Shown: positions 1-8,842, counted from the stretch's first letter. The stretch is 64,000 nucleotides of DNA from Eubacteriales bacterium (GCA_030533315.1 JAUNJL010000004.1:1-64000), one strand, 5' to 3'. Notes: generated by a model not told the origin, from the sequence alone. Translations and numbers: made by a program.

Positions 1-47
1 CAGGACAAAAGCAGTCCCGTCACCATCTGCAAGATCCTTTTCTTCAT
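1..47 (-). CDS. N-terminus of a probable exported lipoprotein (truncated by window edge)
   Basis: Only the first 15 codons are in the window, read leftward from an ATG at 47. An AAAGGAGGAAACT ribosome site lies directly upstream. The peptide MKKRILQMVTGLLLS has a basic start followed by a hydrophobic run, as in a signal peptide. The next codon begins TG, so it is Cys or Trp; Cys would give LLSC, a fair lipobox. It follows ybeY in the same direction and may be in the same operon. The function cannot be told. Confidence 0.6.
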   Translation of the reverse strand, partial: MKKRILQMVTGLLLS

Positions 48-101
48 AGTTTCCTCCTTTGCTTCTCATCTGTCTTCTGTGTCCGATCTCTTGTCACTTT
101 T

Positions 102-599
102 TTATCGGGTGATCCCCAGCTCCTCAAGAGCCTGCGCCTGCTTCCCTTCCATGATGCGGGCCTCCTCCTGGACCATATGGTCATAGCCCAGAAGATGCAG
201 CATACTGTGGGCCACCAAAAAGCAGAACTCTCGCTTGAGGCTGTGCCCGTACTCCTTGGCCTGGGCCTGGGCCCTCGGCATGGAGATCATAATGTCCCCC
301 AGCAGCAGCTCCCCGGTATCCAGGTCAAAAAAACTCTCATCCTCCTCCAAGATCCCGTAATCCCCGGGAGTCCCAAAGGGGATCATGGGAAAGGAGAGCA
401 CATCCGTGGGAGCGTCAATCCCCCGAAACTCCCGATTTACCTGGCGGATGGACGCATCGTCCGTCACCACCAGATTGACCTGGGCATCCCAGGGGCATCC
501 CTCCAGCTCCAGCACCTTCCCTGCGACCTCCTCCGCCAGCTCCCGGCAGGGAAGCTGAGGCTCCTCCTTCGTTTCCCATTCATAATCAATGGATATCAT
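102..599 (-). CDS. ybeY: Endoribonuclease YbeY (rRNA maturation factor)
   Basis: 165 aa. YbeY is a single-domain, zinc-dependent endoribonuclease acting in the cytoplasm in 16S rRNA 3'-end maturation and ribosome quality control. The family metal site HSMLHLLGYDH (HxxxHxxxxxH) is intact near residues 131-141, and the upstream DDASIRQVNREFRGIDAPTDVLSFP block is typical. The ATG at 599 is preferred over an in-frame GTG two codons upstream because AGGAGG lies 5 bases before it. It follows phoH after a short gap; phoH-ybeY is a widely conserved pair. Confidence 0.95.
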   Translation of the reverse strand: MISIDYEWETKEEPQLPCRELAEEVAGKVLELEGCPWDAQVNLVVTDDASIRQVNREFRGIDAPTDVLSFPMIPFGTPGDYGILEEDESFFDLDTGELLLGDIMISMPRAQAQAKEYGHSLKREFCFLVAHSMLHLLGYDHMVQEEARIMEGKQAQALEELGITR

Positions 600-608
600 A
601 GGCACCTC

Positions 609-1628
609 CTAGCGCCCCCTCCTTGGGGGACGTTTTTCTGTTTTGTCTGTTTTTGAGGTCTTGGAGCTCCGCTTCTCGTAATCATCGTAGGCCTGTACAA
701 TCTGCTGTACAAGGGGATGGCGGACAACGTCCTTGCTGGTGAGCTGGCAAAAGGCGATGTCCTCGATCCTTTTCAGCACCTTCATGGCCACGTCCAGCCC
801 GGAAACGGCATCCCTCGGCAGATCCTTCTGGGAGGCATCCCCGGTGACGATGACCTTGGAGCCAAAGCCGATACGGGTGAGGAACATCTTCATCTGGGCT
901 GGCGTGGTATTCTGGGCCTCATCCAGGATGATGAAGGCATTGTCCAAAGTCCGGCCCCTCATATAAGCCAGCGGGGCCACCTCGATCAGGCCCCGCTCCA
1001 TGTTTTTGGCAAAGGTGTCCGCCCCCATGATCTGGTAGAGGGCGTCGTACAAAGGCCTCAGATAGGGATCCACCTTGCTCTGAAGGTCTCCGGGAAGGAA
1101 GCCCAGCTTCTCCCCCGCCTCAATGGCGGGTCTGGTAAGGATGATCCGGCTGACCTCCTCATTGCGGAAGGCGGTCACCGCCATGGCCATGGCCAGATAA
1201 GTCTTTCCGGTACCGGCCGGCCCCACCCCAAAGACGATCATCTTCTTGCGGATCTGATCCACGTACTCCTTCTGGCCCAGGGTCTTGGGCTTGATGGGCG
1301 CTCCCTGTATGGTGGTGCAAATAATATCCTCATCGATCCTGGTCAGTACCTGGTTCCTTTTTTCCAAGGCCAGGGCCAGGGCATAATTTACATTTTGGGT
1401 GGTGATGGTATTTCCCCGCTTCGCCAGGGTCACCAGTTCATCCACCAGCTGTTTTCCCTGGGCTGCGCTTTCCTCCGAGCCCAGGATCTTCAGCAGTCCG
1501 TCCCGGAAGATCATGGTCACGTTCAGGGTCCGCTCGATCAGCTTCAAATGGCTGTCAAACTGCCCGAACACATTTCCCTCCAGATCTGCCGGCACCTCCG
1601 CATGTAATTCAATGATATGGTTAGCCAT
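609..1628 (-). CDS. phoH: PhoH family P-loop ATPase
   Basis: About 339 aa from the ATG at 1628. PhoH proteins are cytoplasmic RNA-linked ATPases usually found beside ybeY; the exact role is unsettled. Visible: an N-terminal segment beginning MANHIIELHAEV, then the P-loop GVGPAGTGKTYLA, the sequence ILTRPAIEAGEKLGFLPGDL, the Walker-B-like FIILDEAQNTT, and a basic C-terminal tail. The start codon sits inside the last codons of yqfD (ATGGCTAA overlap), which indicates translational coupling. A longer upstream frame runs only through yqfD coding sequence and is not used. Confidence 0.95.
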   Translation of the reverse strand: MANHIIELHAEVPADLEGNVFGQFDSHLKLIERTLNVTMIFRDGLLKILGSEESAAQGKQLVDELVTLAKRGNTITTQNVNYALALALEKRNQVLTRIDEDIICTTIQGAPIKPKTLGQKEYVDQIRKKMIVFGVGPAGTGKTYLAMAMAVTAFRNEEVSRIILTRPAIEAGEKLGFLPGDLQSKVDPYLRPLYDALYQIMGADTFAKNMERGLIEVAPLAYMRGRTLDNAFIILDEAQNTTPAQMKMFLTRIGFGSKVIVTGDASQKDLPRDAVSGLDVAMKVLKRIEDIAFCQLTSKDVVRHPLVQQIVQAYDDYEKRSSKTSKTDKTEKRPPRRGR

Positions 1629-2841
1629 CCTGCAGTATCCTTTCTGTTGGTACTTCTTCTGCAGAGGGAACCAGCCTTCCGGTCTTTTCAATGACCGTGA
1701 GGGCGCCTCTGCTGACGCACCGGGCGTCGTCAACCTCTATTTTAACATCATTCCCGGATATTTGAACCCCTTTTTTCATTAATTTTTCTTCGTAGAGCCG
1801 CAGCCGCAAAAGGGCCAGCTCCCTGGACTCCTCCGGGGTCAGGAACACCGTCTCCACCCTCTGGGGCGTGTCGGTGATCCTTCCCAGGGTGATCGGAAGG
1901 ACGAAGCTCTCCGTGAGCCGCAGGGGAAAAAGCTCCGTCCTGCGGCAGTCGCCCTCTCTCTTCCTCCCGGCCAGGGAGAAATACCAGCTGCCCAGCTGCA
2001 GGCTGAAGCGGCGCCTCTCCCCCTCCTCCAGAACCCTCCGTCTCTGGGTGCGGGAAAAGGACTCCTCATAGGGAAGGCTGCGGCGCACGTACACGTCGCC
2101 GTCCGCAGCCAGGTACTCCCTCCGGACCACCTCCTGGCTGTCATTTTTGATATCCACCCACCCGGCGATGAGGATCTCCCCCGGGCTGCACCATTCCCCC
2201 GTTCTCTTGGCGGGAGTCCCCGCCCTGGTGACCATGGAGACGATCTCTCCTCCCACCTCCGCCGCCAGGCTGCCTCTTCCCTCCTGCTGCCGCTTTTCCA
2301 TTTCCGCCTTCCCCTCCCGAATGGACAGGATCAGGCGGGTCCCCTCCAGTCTTGCGGAGGCCCAGGTCACGGCCGGGTATTCCTCCCGGACCATGGCTGC
2401 GATCTCGCTGCAGGAAATACTTTTTTTGGAGATCCCGTGGGTGATCCCTCGATCTGTCAGAAACCCCATCAGCTCAGGGGTGGACGCGCTGACGTTTCCC
2501 TGGATGCGGATGCTCCAAAGCCGCCCCGACAGAAAAAACAAAAGCAGGAGGCACAAAAGGCTTCCCAGCAAAAAGGCCTTTCTCCTTTTGCTCCTCTGGA
2601 GAAAAAAGGGAAAGCCGCACTTTTTCAATATATGGATATGTACCCCCGTCTTCCTTCGGATGGGCCCCAGCCGGAAAAAATCTCTCAAGGACACTATAGC
2701 AGTCATCCGGCCCGCCTCTGTAATCGTTATTTTTCCCAGAAGGATGGCCCGCCCCCTGCATAGGTTCAAAAACCGCTCCAGCTGACCGCCCTCCAGAAGA
2801 AGGATCACGTATCCCTGAAGCAGCCTTCCCGGATCTCCCAT
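1621..2841 (-). CDS. yqfD: Sporulation protein YqfD
   Basis: About 406 aa. YqfD is a membrane-anchored sporulation protein family; in Bacillus subtilis it belongs to the mother-cell sigma-E regulon. Visible: an N-terminal domain (LLQGYVILLLEGGQLERFLNLC), one strong membrane segment near residues 90-110 (FLLGSLLCLLLLFFLSG), and a large extracytoplasmic part with the family pattern WASARLEGTRLILSIREG. The ATG at 2841 has GGGAGGGAG upstream; an ATG 13 codons earlier lacks this. It lies 26 bases after yqfC and overlaps phoH by 8 bases. Confidence 0.9.
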   Translation of the reverse strand: MGDPGRLLQGYVILLLEGGQLERFLNLCRGRAILLGKITITEAGRMTAIVSLRDFFRLGPIRRKTGVHIHILKKCGFPFFLQRSKRRKAFLLGSLLCLLLLFFLSGRLWSIRIQGNVSASTPELMGFLTDRGITHGISKKSISCSEIAAMVREEYPAVTWASARLEGTRLILSIREGKAEMEKRQQEGRGSLAAEVGGEIVSMVTRAGTPAKRTGEWCSPGEILIAGWVDIKNDSQEVVRREYLAADGDVYVRRSLPYEESFSRTQRRRVLEEGERRRFSLQLGSWYFSLAGRKREGDCRRTELFPLRLTESFVLPITLGRITDTPQRVETVFLTPEESRELALLRLRLYEEKLMKKGVQISGNDVKIEVDDARCVSRGALTVIEKTGRLVPSAEEVPTERILQDG

Positions 2842-2866
2842 CTGCCTCTCCCTCCCTTTGCCTTCG

Positions 2867-3145
2867 TCAGCCCTTCCCATTTTCCAGCAGGATCTCCTGA
2901 ATCCTTCCCCGGATCTCCATCTCCGCCGGGGTGTACCACAAAATGGTCAGACCGCTTCCCCGGACCCGAACCCTTCCCCCCTGGGTGAGGATCACCAGCT
3001 CCTCCCCGGTGTAGGAAAGGATGGATCTGTAATTTTCCACGGTCACCTGTCTGGGGCCTGTCAGGGTAACGATGGCATCCTTGTAGGCCAGGTCACCGGG
3101 GATCTCCATGGCCGATACCAGATGCTCCTTCCAGCTTCTTTTCAT
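2867..3145 (-). CDS. yqfC: Sporulation protein YqfC (YabP/YqfC family)
   Basis: 92 aa, normal length for the YabP/YqfC family of mother-cell sporulation proteins. Family features include an early AMEIPGDLAYKDAIVTLTG, then VENYRSILSYTGEELVILTQGG and the terminal VRGSGLTILWYTPAEMEIRG. The ribosome site is GGGGGA followed by seven T and the ATG. Those same bases form the right arm and T-run of the preceding terminator. It is the first gene of yqfC-yqfD and probably reads into phoH-ybeY. A sigma-E-like promoter lies just upstream. Confidence 0.92.
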   Translation of the reverse strand: MKRSWKEHLVSAMEIPGDLAYKDAIVTLTGPRQVTVENYRSILSYTGEELVILTQGGRVRVRGSGLTILWYTPAEMEIRGRIQEILLENGKG

Positions 3146-3185
3146 AAAAAAATCCCCCGGCGTTTACCATTAATGTATGCCGGGA
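3146..3185 (-). terminator. Rho-independent terminator of the DUF2284 gene
   Basis: Minus-strand stem TCCCGGC/GCCGGGGGA with a 17-base loop, followed by seven T. It starts 10 bases after the stop of the DUF2284 gene, and its T-run abuts the yqfC start codon. Confidence 0.8.
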
Positions 3186-3201
3186 GACCTTGCTCTATAC
3201 C
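3172..3201 (-). promoter_or_regulatory. Candidate sigma-E promoter of yqfC-yqfD
   Basis: On the minus strand the -10 element CATACATT (3179-3172) matches the sigma-E consensus CATACAnT exactly. A GGTATAGA -35-like element (3201-3194) lies 14 bp upstream, the usual spacing; it matches GKMATATT at about 5 of 8 positions. The -10 sits inside the loop of the terminator hairpin of the upstream gene. Assignment is by consensus and by the known sigma-E control of yqfC/yqfD in B. subtilis. Confidence 0.65.
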
Positions 3202-3761
3202 TCCTTGGAGGAGTCCTTTTTTCGATACAGGACCAGGGAAAACCACAGTATCGTGTTTCCCCCCAGCTGATAATCCATCCCCTGCTCCTCCGCAAGAAGC
3301 TGGGCTACCACCCCATGACTCTCCAGGCAGGGGTGCATATGCTCTGGGTGACGGCAGGGCTCTCCGTCCAGATAGGCACAGCGGTCACAGATGTCGCAGG
3401 ATTCCGTTGACAGGGTGTATGTCTCATAGCCCAGGGATCCAAGGTAATCTGCCACCTTAGTGGTAAGACTTTCGTGCTCCCCCCTGGTGGACAAAAGCTC
3501 CTCCATGTTCAGCAGATCCGACACCTCCGCTGCGCTGGAAAAAAACACCCCCTGGGGATAGGAGCGGATCCTTCGCTCACACTGGGAGAGGGTTCCCACC
3601 CCCGGGGGGCAGGCCCAGGTGCTTCCGTACCTCTCGCACTCCTCCCGGCAGATGATCCTCACCCGCTGGGCTGCGCAAAAGCCGTCGGTGGGCACGATCC
3701 TGTAATCGTATATGGGATAATCTGCGATAAAATCGTCAAAGCCCTCTATGATCTCATCCAT
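3195..3761 (-). CDS. DUF2284 cysteine-rich, probably metal-binding protein
   Basis: 188 aa from the ATG at 3761, which has AGAGGTGG five to six bases upstream. Proteins of this family are small cytoplasmic, Cys-rich and thought to bind a metal or Fe-S cluster; no reaction is established. The signature is clear: CREECERYGSTWACPPGVG near residues 40-58, then CDICDRCAYLDGEPCRHPEHMHPCLES around residues 122-148. A strong terminator follows at once, so the transcript ends before yqfC. Confidence 0.85.
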   Translation of the reverse strand: MDEIIEGFDDFIADYPIYDYRIVPTDGFCAAQRVRIICREECERYGSTWACPPGVGTLSQCERRIRSYPQGVFFSSAAEVSDLLNMEELLSTRGEHESLTTKVADYLGSLGYETYTLSTESCDICDRCAYLDGEPCRHPEHMHPCLESHGVVAQLLAEEQGMDYQLGGNTILWFSLVLYRKKDSSKEV

Positions 3762-3832
3762 TTTTCCACCTCTGATCCTCCTCTGCCTGCGGCTGTCCAA
3801 GAAGACGGCCGCCTAAGTATCTGGACGTCTCC

Positions 3833-4315
3833 CTACCGCTTCTTTCCGGTATAATCCTGGGACTCCAGGCAGAAGACCTCCGTCCTCTCCAACGCCTGAC
3901 TGGAAAAGCGCACCTCTGCCTTGACATCCATGTGCTCCATGAGAAAGGTCAGCCCCCGCTTTTTTTCCTCCTCGCCCTCCAAAAAGCGCAGCCTTCCCGT
4001 CCCCATGATGCTCCGATAAGAAAAAGAATAGGCGCAGCTGTAATCGCCCTTGATCAGGCCGTGGCCGCAGTCCATCTCAAAGGCCGCCTCCGGGCGGGCC
4101 CTCATGGCCCGGGCCTTTCTCCCCTCCTTGGCCCCGTGGAAATAAAGGCGAAGCAAGGGCTTCTCCCCTTCCCTGTCCTCCATCTCCCAGCCAAAGTTCA
4201 CCGGAACCACAAACATCCCTTCCTCGTCTGAAAGTCCCAGACGCATCACAAGGCAGTCCTCCAGAATGCCCCGGAGCTCCTCTTCATCCTTCACTTCCCG
4301 TTTTGCCAGTCTCAT
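3833..4315 (-). CDS. Pyridoxamine 5'-phosphate oxidase-like flavin-binding protein
   Basis: 160 aa. It resembles the short FMN-binding split-barrel proteins of the PNPOx-like/Nim group (CLVMRLGLSDEEGMFVVPVNFGWEM near the N-terminus, then LRLYFHGAKEGRKARAM). These bind FMN or haem-like cofactors; the substrate cannot be told, and nitroimidazole reductase-like activity is only one option. GAGGAGACGGAAAT precedes the ATG. It has the same orientation as the DUF2284 gene 70 bases downstream. Confidence 0.8.
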   Translation of the reverse strand: MRLAKREVKDEEELRGILEDCLVMRLGLSDEEGMFVVPVNFGWEMEDREGEKPLLRLYFHGAKEGRKARAMRARPEAAFEMDCGHGLIKGDYSCAYSFSYRSIMGTGRLRFLEGEEEKKRGLTFLMEHMDVKAEVRFSSQALERTEVFCLESQDYTGKKR

Positions 4316-4353
4316 ATTTCCGTCTCCTCACTTGTCTTTTGTGGAAACACACC

Positions 4354-4833
4354 TTATTTGTGGTATGGCTCGTTGTTCATGATACGGTATGCCCGGTAGA
4401 TCTGCTCCAATAGGATCATCTGCATCAGCTGATGGGGAAAGGTCAGCTTGGAAAAGCTCAGCTGAAGGTCCGCCCGGGAAAGGACCTCCGGGGAAAGGCC
4501 CAGGGAGCCCCCGATCACAAAGGTGACGGAGCTGACCCCAGCCACCGCCAAACCCTCCAGCTTTTTGGAGAGCTGGGGGGAATCCAGCATCCTCCCTTCA
4601 ATGGCAAGGGCTATGACGTAATCCTGCTCCCGGATATGCCTGAGCAGGCGCTCTCCCTCCGTCCTTCGGATCTGCTGATTCAGGGCCTGGGAGGCCTTAT
4701 CCGGCGTCCGCTCATCCGCAACCTGGACGAAGGAAAGGCGGCAGTACCTTCCCAGCCGTTTGGCATATTCCCCGATGCCCTCCGTCAGGTATCTCTCCTT
4801 GATCTTCCCCACGGACAAAATACGAATCTCCAT
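4354..4833 (-). CDS. rlmH: 23S rRNA (pseudouridine1915-N3)-methyltransferase RlmH
   Basis: 159 aa, the standard length. RlmH is a SPOUT-fold, SAM-dependent methyltransferase acting on helix 69 of 23S rRNA in the 70S ribosome. The family SAM-binding trefoil knot is visible as VTFVIGGSLGLSP, then LQLSFSKLTFPHQLMQMILLEQIYRAYRI and the conserved C-terminus NNEPYHK. The Dabb-protein stop codon is only 5 bases before the ATG and no clear ribosome site is seen, so translation is probably coupled. Confidence 0.97.
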   Translation of the reverse strand: MEIRILSVGKIKERYLTEGIGEYAKRLGRYCRLSFVQVADERTPDKASQALNQQIRRTEGERLLRHIREQDYVIALAIEGRMLDSPQLSKKLEGLAVAGVSSVTFVIGGSLGLSPEVLSRADLQLSFSKLTFPHQLMQMILLEQIYRAYRIMNNEPYHK

Positions 4834-4838
4834 GGGCT

Positions 4839-5138
4839 TTATTCACAATAATCCATGACCGCCCGGCCACAGGTCACGCTGCGGACAAACTGAGCCGCCT
4901 TCACATGATCCGGGTTCGTGGCATAAGCCCTCAAAGACTCTTCACTGTCCATGGCAGCCACAAGGCAGATATCATGGCTGCTGGAGCTGATGGGCTCCGT
5001 CACCACCCTTGCAGAAAGCAATCCCGGCACCACGCCCACAAGAGCCTCCAGCTCTCTCTTGATCCTCTCCTTCGCACTCGTCCTCTCCTCCTGCGGCAGC
5101 TCCTCCCGAAAACACCACATCACCACATGTCTAACCAT
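4839..5138 (-). CDS. Dabb (stress-responsive alpha/beta barrel) family protein
   Basis: 99 aa. The pattern MVRHVVMWCFREEL, then VVPGLLSARVV and a terminal DHVKAAQFVRSVTCGRAVMDY, is that of the dimeric alpha/beta-barrel (Dabb) family. These are small cytoplasmic ferredoxin-like barrels of mostly unknown function. TAGGAGGTTTTT precedes the ATG. It is probably cotranscribed with rlmH. Confidence 0.88.
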   Translation of the reverse strand: MVRHVVMWCFREELPQEERTSAKERIKRELEALVGVVPGLLSARVVTEPISSSSHDICLVAAMDSEESLRAYATNPDHVKAAQFVRSVTCGRAVMDYCE

Positions 5139-5198
5139 AAAAACCTCCTAACCGCCCAGCGCTCTGGGCCTTTTCTTCTCTAAAACCACATTCTCTGC

Positions 5199-7781
5199 TC
5201 AGGGATTCTCCTCCATATACCCCCCAAATTCCTCCATCGTCATCAGCACCTTCCTCGGCTTGGTGCCCTCCTCAGGCCCCACCACGCCGGCATCCGTCAG
5301 CTGATCCATGATCCGGGCAGCCCGGTTAAAGCCGATCTTAAACATCCTCTGGAGCATTCCAATAGAAGCCCTCTCCTTCTCGATGATAAATTTCCCGGCA
5401 TCCTCAAAATAGACATCCCGCTCCTCTCCCTGTCCTCCTCCTGGAAGGACGGAGCTTCCCGTGTTCACCTGCTGCTGGATCTGGCTGCTGTAGGAGGCGG
5501 CGGGATTCTTGTCCGCCAAAAAGCGGACCACGGCGCTCACCTCGTCATCGGAGACAAAGGCCCCCTGGAGCCGGGCCGGCTTGGGATAGCCCTGGGGATA
5601 AAAGAGCATATCTCCTTTTCCCAGCAGCTTCTCTGCGCCGTTCATGTCCAGAATGGTCCTGGAATCCACGCCCGAGGAGACGGCAAAGGCGATCCTGGAA
5701 GGCATGTTCGCCTTGATCAGCCCCGTAATGACGTTTACCGACGGCCTCTGGGTGGCGATGATCAGGTGGATGCCCGCCGCCCTGGCCAGCTGCGCCAGAC
5801 GGCAGATGGCATCCTCCACCTCTCCGGGAGCCACCATCATCAGATCCGCCAGCTCGTCCACGATGATGACGATCTGGGGCATCTTATCCGGCTTTGCCTC
5901 CTCCTCGTGAAAGCTCATGGTCTCCAGCTTCTTGTTAAACTCCGAAAGATTCCTGACGCCGTACTCCGCAAAGGCATTGTACCGGTTTGTCATCTCTGTC
6001 ACCGCCCAGTTCAGAGCACCTGCCGCCTTCTTGGGGTCGGTGACCACGGGAATGTACAGATGAGGAATGCCGTTGTACACGCTCAGCTCCACCACCTTGG
6101 GGTCGATCATGATCATCTTCACCTCGTCCGGCTTCGCCTTGTAGAGGATGCTCATGATCAGGGTATTGATACACACGGACTTACCGGAGCCGGTGGCGCC
6201 TGCGATGAGAAGATGGGGCATCTTGGCAATGTCCGCCACCACCGGATTTCCCCCGATATCCTTCCCTGCCGCAAAGGCCAGGCTGGACTTGGCGTTTTGG
6301 AACTCCTGGCTCTGCAAAAGATCCCGCAGCATGACCGGACTGTTTTCCTTATTGGGGACCTCGATACCCACGGCAGCCTTTCCCGGGATGGGGGCCTCGA
6401 TACGGATGTCCGCAGCCGCCAGGTTCAGCTTGATATCGTCCGCCAGTCCCACGATCCGGCTGACCTTGACTCCCTGCTCCGGCTGGAGCTCGTACCTGGT
6501 CACCGTAGGCCCACAGCTTACGTTCACGATGTTCACGTTTACCCCAAAATTATGGAGGGTATCCTGTAGCTTCTGGGCCGTCTTTCTTAAATAAGCGTCA
6601 GAATCCCCCTGAGATTTGCCGTTTCCTCTTTTCAGAAGACGCAGGGGAGGAAACTGATACTCCTTTTTCACCGGAGATTCCTGACTTTTGATCTCCTGGC
6701 TGATGTCCAGGACTCCCTTTTCCATCTCCGCCTTGGAGGATCTGGGATTCTTCGCTGCCTTCTGGGGAATCTCCTCCGCCGCAGGAGACGGCTTCTCCTC
6801 CGCCAGCGCCTTCTCCGCCTCCAAAAGGCCCTCCTCTTCCTCCGGCTCCTCCAAAGGCTGGCTCTCCTCCCCTCTTTGGATGGCGAACTCCAGCTGTCCC
6901 TGTTGGGCCGGGCTGCTTTCGATGGTCAGCTCCTGCCCCTTTTCCTCCCCCAAAAGGGACGTTCCGGAAAGAAAGGCTCCAAACTCCTCTCCTCCCCCTC
7001 TCGTCCTTCTCCGCCGGGCGTCGGCTCCAGGCTGACCCTCCTGATCCGCCGCCTCCTCAGCGGCAATGGCCTCCTCCAGACGCCGCACCCGCTGTGCCTG
7101 GCGCTCCTGCCTGGCCAGCTGCCTCTGCTGGCTTTTCAACTGGCGGATCCTTTCCCGCTCCGGCTGACCCTCCTGATACCGCTGCCTTCCGCTTTGGATC
7201 AATCCCAAAAGGCCGTCCCAGGCATGACCCAGAAAGCCAAAAAGAGACTTTTGGGTGATGAGGATCAGGCAGACCAGGATCACCAGGATCAGGATCACCC
7301 AGCCGCCCACCGTACCGAAGGCGGAGGTGAGGGAGATGCAGATGGCTCCCCCCAGCAGGCCGCCGCCCGTGCGGTAATCCGAACAGAGCCGGTAATAATC
7401 CATGAGGGTGTTGCTGGTCACATACCCCTCCGTCAGCAGCTGCACAAGGCCGCAGAGCACAAGAAAGAGTACGCAGAAAGCGGCCGCCTTTTTGTAGGCC
7501 GCCGGGTTCGACTTGTTGGACAAAAGAAAGGCCGTTCCGAGAAACAAAGCCACGGGAAACACGTAGGCCATCAGTCCCATGACGCCGAAGAAAGCTCCGC
7601 TGATGGCGTTTCCCACAAATCCTCCCAGTCCAAAATCACTGACAAGGAGGATGATGGAGGCCGCCATGACGATCAGCAGGATGATCTCATTTTGGAAACC
7701 GCCCTGGCTCCCCTGCTTCTTTTTCCTTCGGGAGCTGGATGACCTGGTTCCCTTTTTTCTTGTTGTTTTCGTTGCTGCCAT
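5199..7781 (-). CDS. ftsK: DNA translocase FtsK/SpoIIIE
   Basis: 860 aa, usual length for the Gram-positive family. Four or five membrane segments lie within about residues 28-190. A Gln/Glu/Arg-rich linker follows (about 190-400). The motor domain has P-loop IAGATGSGKSVC near residues 527-535, Walker B IVIIVDELADLMMVAPGE near 640, and LARAAGIHLIIATQRPS. A C-terminal winged-helix gamma domain (FIIEKERASIGMLQRMFKIGFNRAARIMD) reads oriented chromosomal sequences. It pumps chromosome DNA through the division or sporulation septum; sequence alone does not separate FtsK from SpoIIIE roles. Confidence 0.96.
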   Translation of the reverse strand: MAATKTTRKKGTRSSSSRRKKKQGSQGGFQNEIILLIVMAASIILLVSDFGLGGFVGNAISGAFFGVMGLMAYVFPVALFLGTAFLLSNKSNPAAYKKAAAFCVLFLVLCGLVQLLTEGYVTSNTLMDYYRLCSDYRTGGGLLGGAICISLTSAFGTVGGWVILILVILVCLILITQKSLFGFLGHAWDGLLGLIQSGRQRYQEGQPERERIRQLKSQQRQLARQERQAQRVRRLEEAIAAEEAADQEGQPGADARRRRTRGGGEEFGAFLSGTSLLGEEKGQELTIESSPAQQGQLEFAIQRGEESQPLEEPEEEEGLLEAEKALAEEKPSPAAEEIPQKAAKNPRSSKAEMEKGVLDISQEIKSQESPVKKEYQFPPLRLLKRGNGKSQGDSDAYLRKTAQKLQDTLHNFGVNVNIVNVSCGPTVTRYELQPEQGVKVSRIVGLADDIKLNLAAADIRIEAPIPGKAAVGIEVPNKENSPVMLRDLLQSQEFQNAKSSLAFAAGKDIGGNPVVADIAKMPHLLIAGATGSGKSVCINTLIMSILYKAKPDEVKMIMIDPKVVELSVYNGIPHLYIPVVTDPKKAAGALNWAVTEMTNRYNAFAEYGVRNLSEFNKKLETMSFHEEEAKPDKMPQIVIIVDELADLMMVAPGEVEDAICRLAQLARAAGIHLIIATQRPSVNVITGLIKANMPSRIAFAVSSGVDSRTILDMNGAEKLLGKGDMLFYPQGYPKPARLQGAFVSDDEVSAVVRFLADKNPAASYSSQIQQQVNTGSSVLPGGGQGEERDVYFEDAGKFIIEKERASIGMLQRMFKIGFNRAARIMDQLTDAGVVGPEEGTKPRKVLMTMEEFGGYMEENP

Positions 7782-7832
7782 AAAAGAAATTCCCCCTATC
7801 GTAAATGATGCCCTCTGTCAAGTCTGCCTCTG

Positions 7833-8708
7833 TCACGAAAAATTGATGATAAGGGCCCCAAGCCCCGCCAGGAAGCAGTATGCGGCAAAATACCGAAGCT
7901 TGACCCTCAAAACAAGGGAGAGAAGAAAACGGATGGCAAAATAACCCGTCACCCCCGCCGCAGCCGCAGCCAGGACATAGGTAAAGCCAAGCCCCAGGCT
8001 CATTCCCTGGGAGGCAAACCTGGGAAGCTCCAGGAAAAAAGCACCCGCAATGGCCGGTATACTCATGATGAACGAAAACTTTACCGCAAATTTCCGCCCG
8101 AGCCCGCACAAAAGACCGGCACAGATGGTCAGGCCGCATCTGGAAAGACCGGGAAACACCGAGATTCCCTGGCAGATCCCCATCCACATGGCACAGTCAT
8201 AGCCCGTGTCCTTAGGCGTTTTGCCGCCTCCTGCCCCGCTGATGTCCGTGACCAGAAGCAGGATGCCCGTGACCAAAAGACAGGCGCCTGGAAGAAGGGG
8301 GGAGGCCGCCGCCATGGCCGCCAGGCGTCTTGCCCCGCACCCCAAAAGCACCGTGGGAATCAGGGAGACGGCCACAAGAGCCGCGAACTTCCGGTAGGTT
8401 CCGTACACGATCCTTGCATAATGCAGCTGCTCAGCGCTCCTGCGGTTGTGGATATAAAGGTTCAGGTTCCCCAAAAGATCCATGGCCATCCCCAAATACT
8501 CCTCGGCCAGCCGCCGGATATCACTCCAAAAAGCCACAAAGACAGCCGCCAAAGTGCCCATGTGCACCATGGTCTCAAAAAGGATTCCCGTCTCCCTCTC
8601 CATCCCAAACAGCCCTTCCAGGACCGCCAAATGGCCAAAGCTGCTCACCGGGAGAAATTCTGTGATCCCCTGTATGACCCCTAAAATAATGGCATATAAA
8701 ACTGACAT
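7833..8708 (-). CDS. uppP: Undecaprenyl-diphosphatase UppP (BacA)
   Basis: 291 aa from the ATG at 8708. It is an integral membrane enzyme that dephosphorylates undecaprenyl diphosphate and so recycles the lipid carrier for cell-wall polymers. Family motifs are GVIQGITEFLPVSSFGHL near the N-terminus and PGLSRCGLTICAGLLCGL near residue 170; both differ slightly from the common SSSGHL and PGTSRSG forms. Seven to eight hydrophobic segments are visible. An in-frame extension upstream runs through the promoter and is not coding. Confidence 0.93.
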   Translation of the reverse strand: MSVLYAIILGVIQGITEFLPVSSFGHLAVLEGLFGMERETGILFETMVHMGTLAAVFVAFWSDIRRLAEEYLGMAMDLLGNLNLYIHNRRSAEQLHYARIVYGTYRKFAALVAVSLIPTVLLGCGARRLAAMAAASPLLPGACLLVTGILLLVTDISGAGGGKTPKDTGYDCAMWMGICQGISVFPGLSRCGLTICAGLLCGLGRKFAVKFSFIMSIPAIAGAFFLELPRFASQGMSLGLGFTYVLAAAAAGVTGYFAIRFLLSLVLRVKLRYFAAYCFLAGLGALIINFS

Positions 8709-8799
8709 ATCATTCTTTCCTTTTTCCTTCGTAAGTCTTAGGCAGACCGGACAGGTCCGCACAGGCCATATCCCAGATATCTGGATCGCCGCAAGGCCC

Positions 8800-8828
8800 A
8801 TTATATCACAAAATGGAAAGACTGACAA
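8800..8828 (-). promoter_or_regulatory. Sigma-A-type promoter of uppP
   Basis: Minus strand TTGTCA (8828-8823), 17-bp spacer, TATAAT (8805-8800), about 90 bases before the uppP start codon. Confidence 0.75.
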
Positions 8829-8842
8829 CTTTTCCCTCCACG

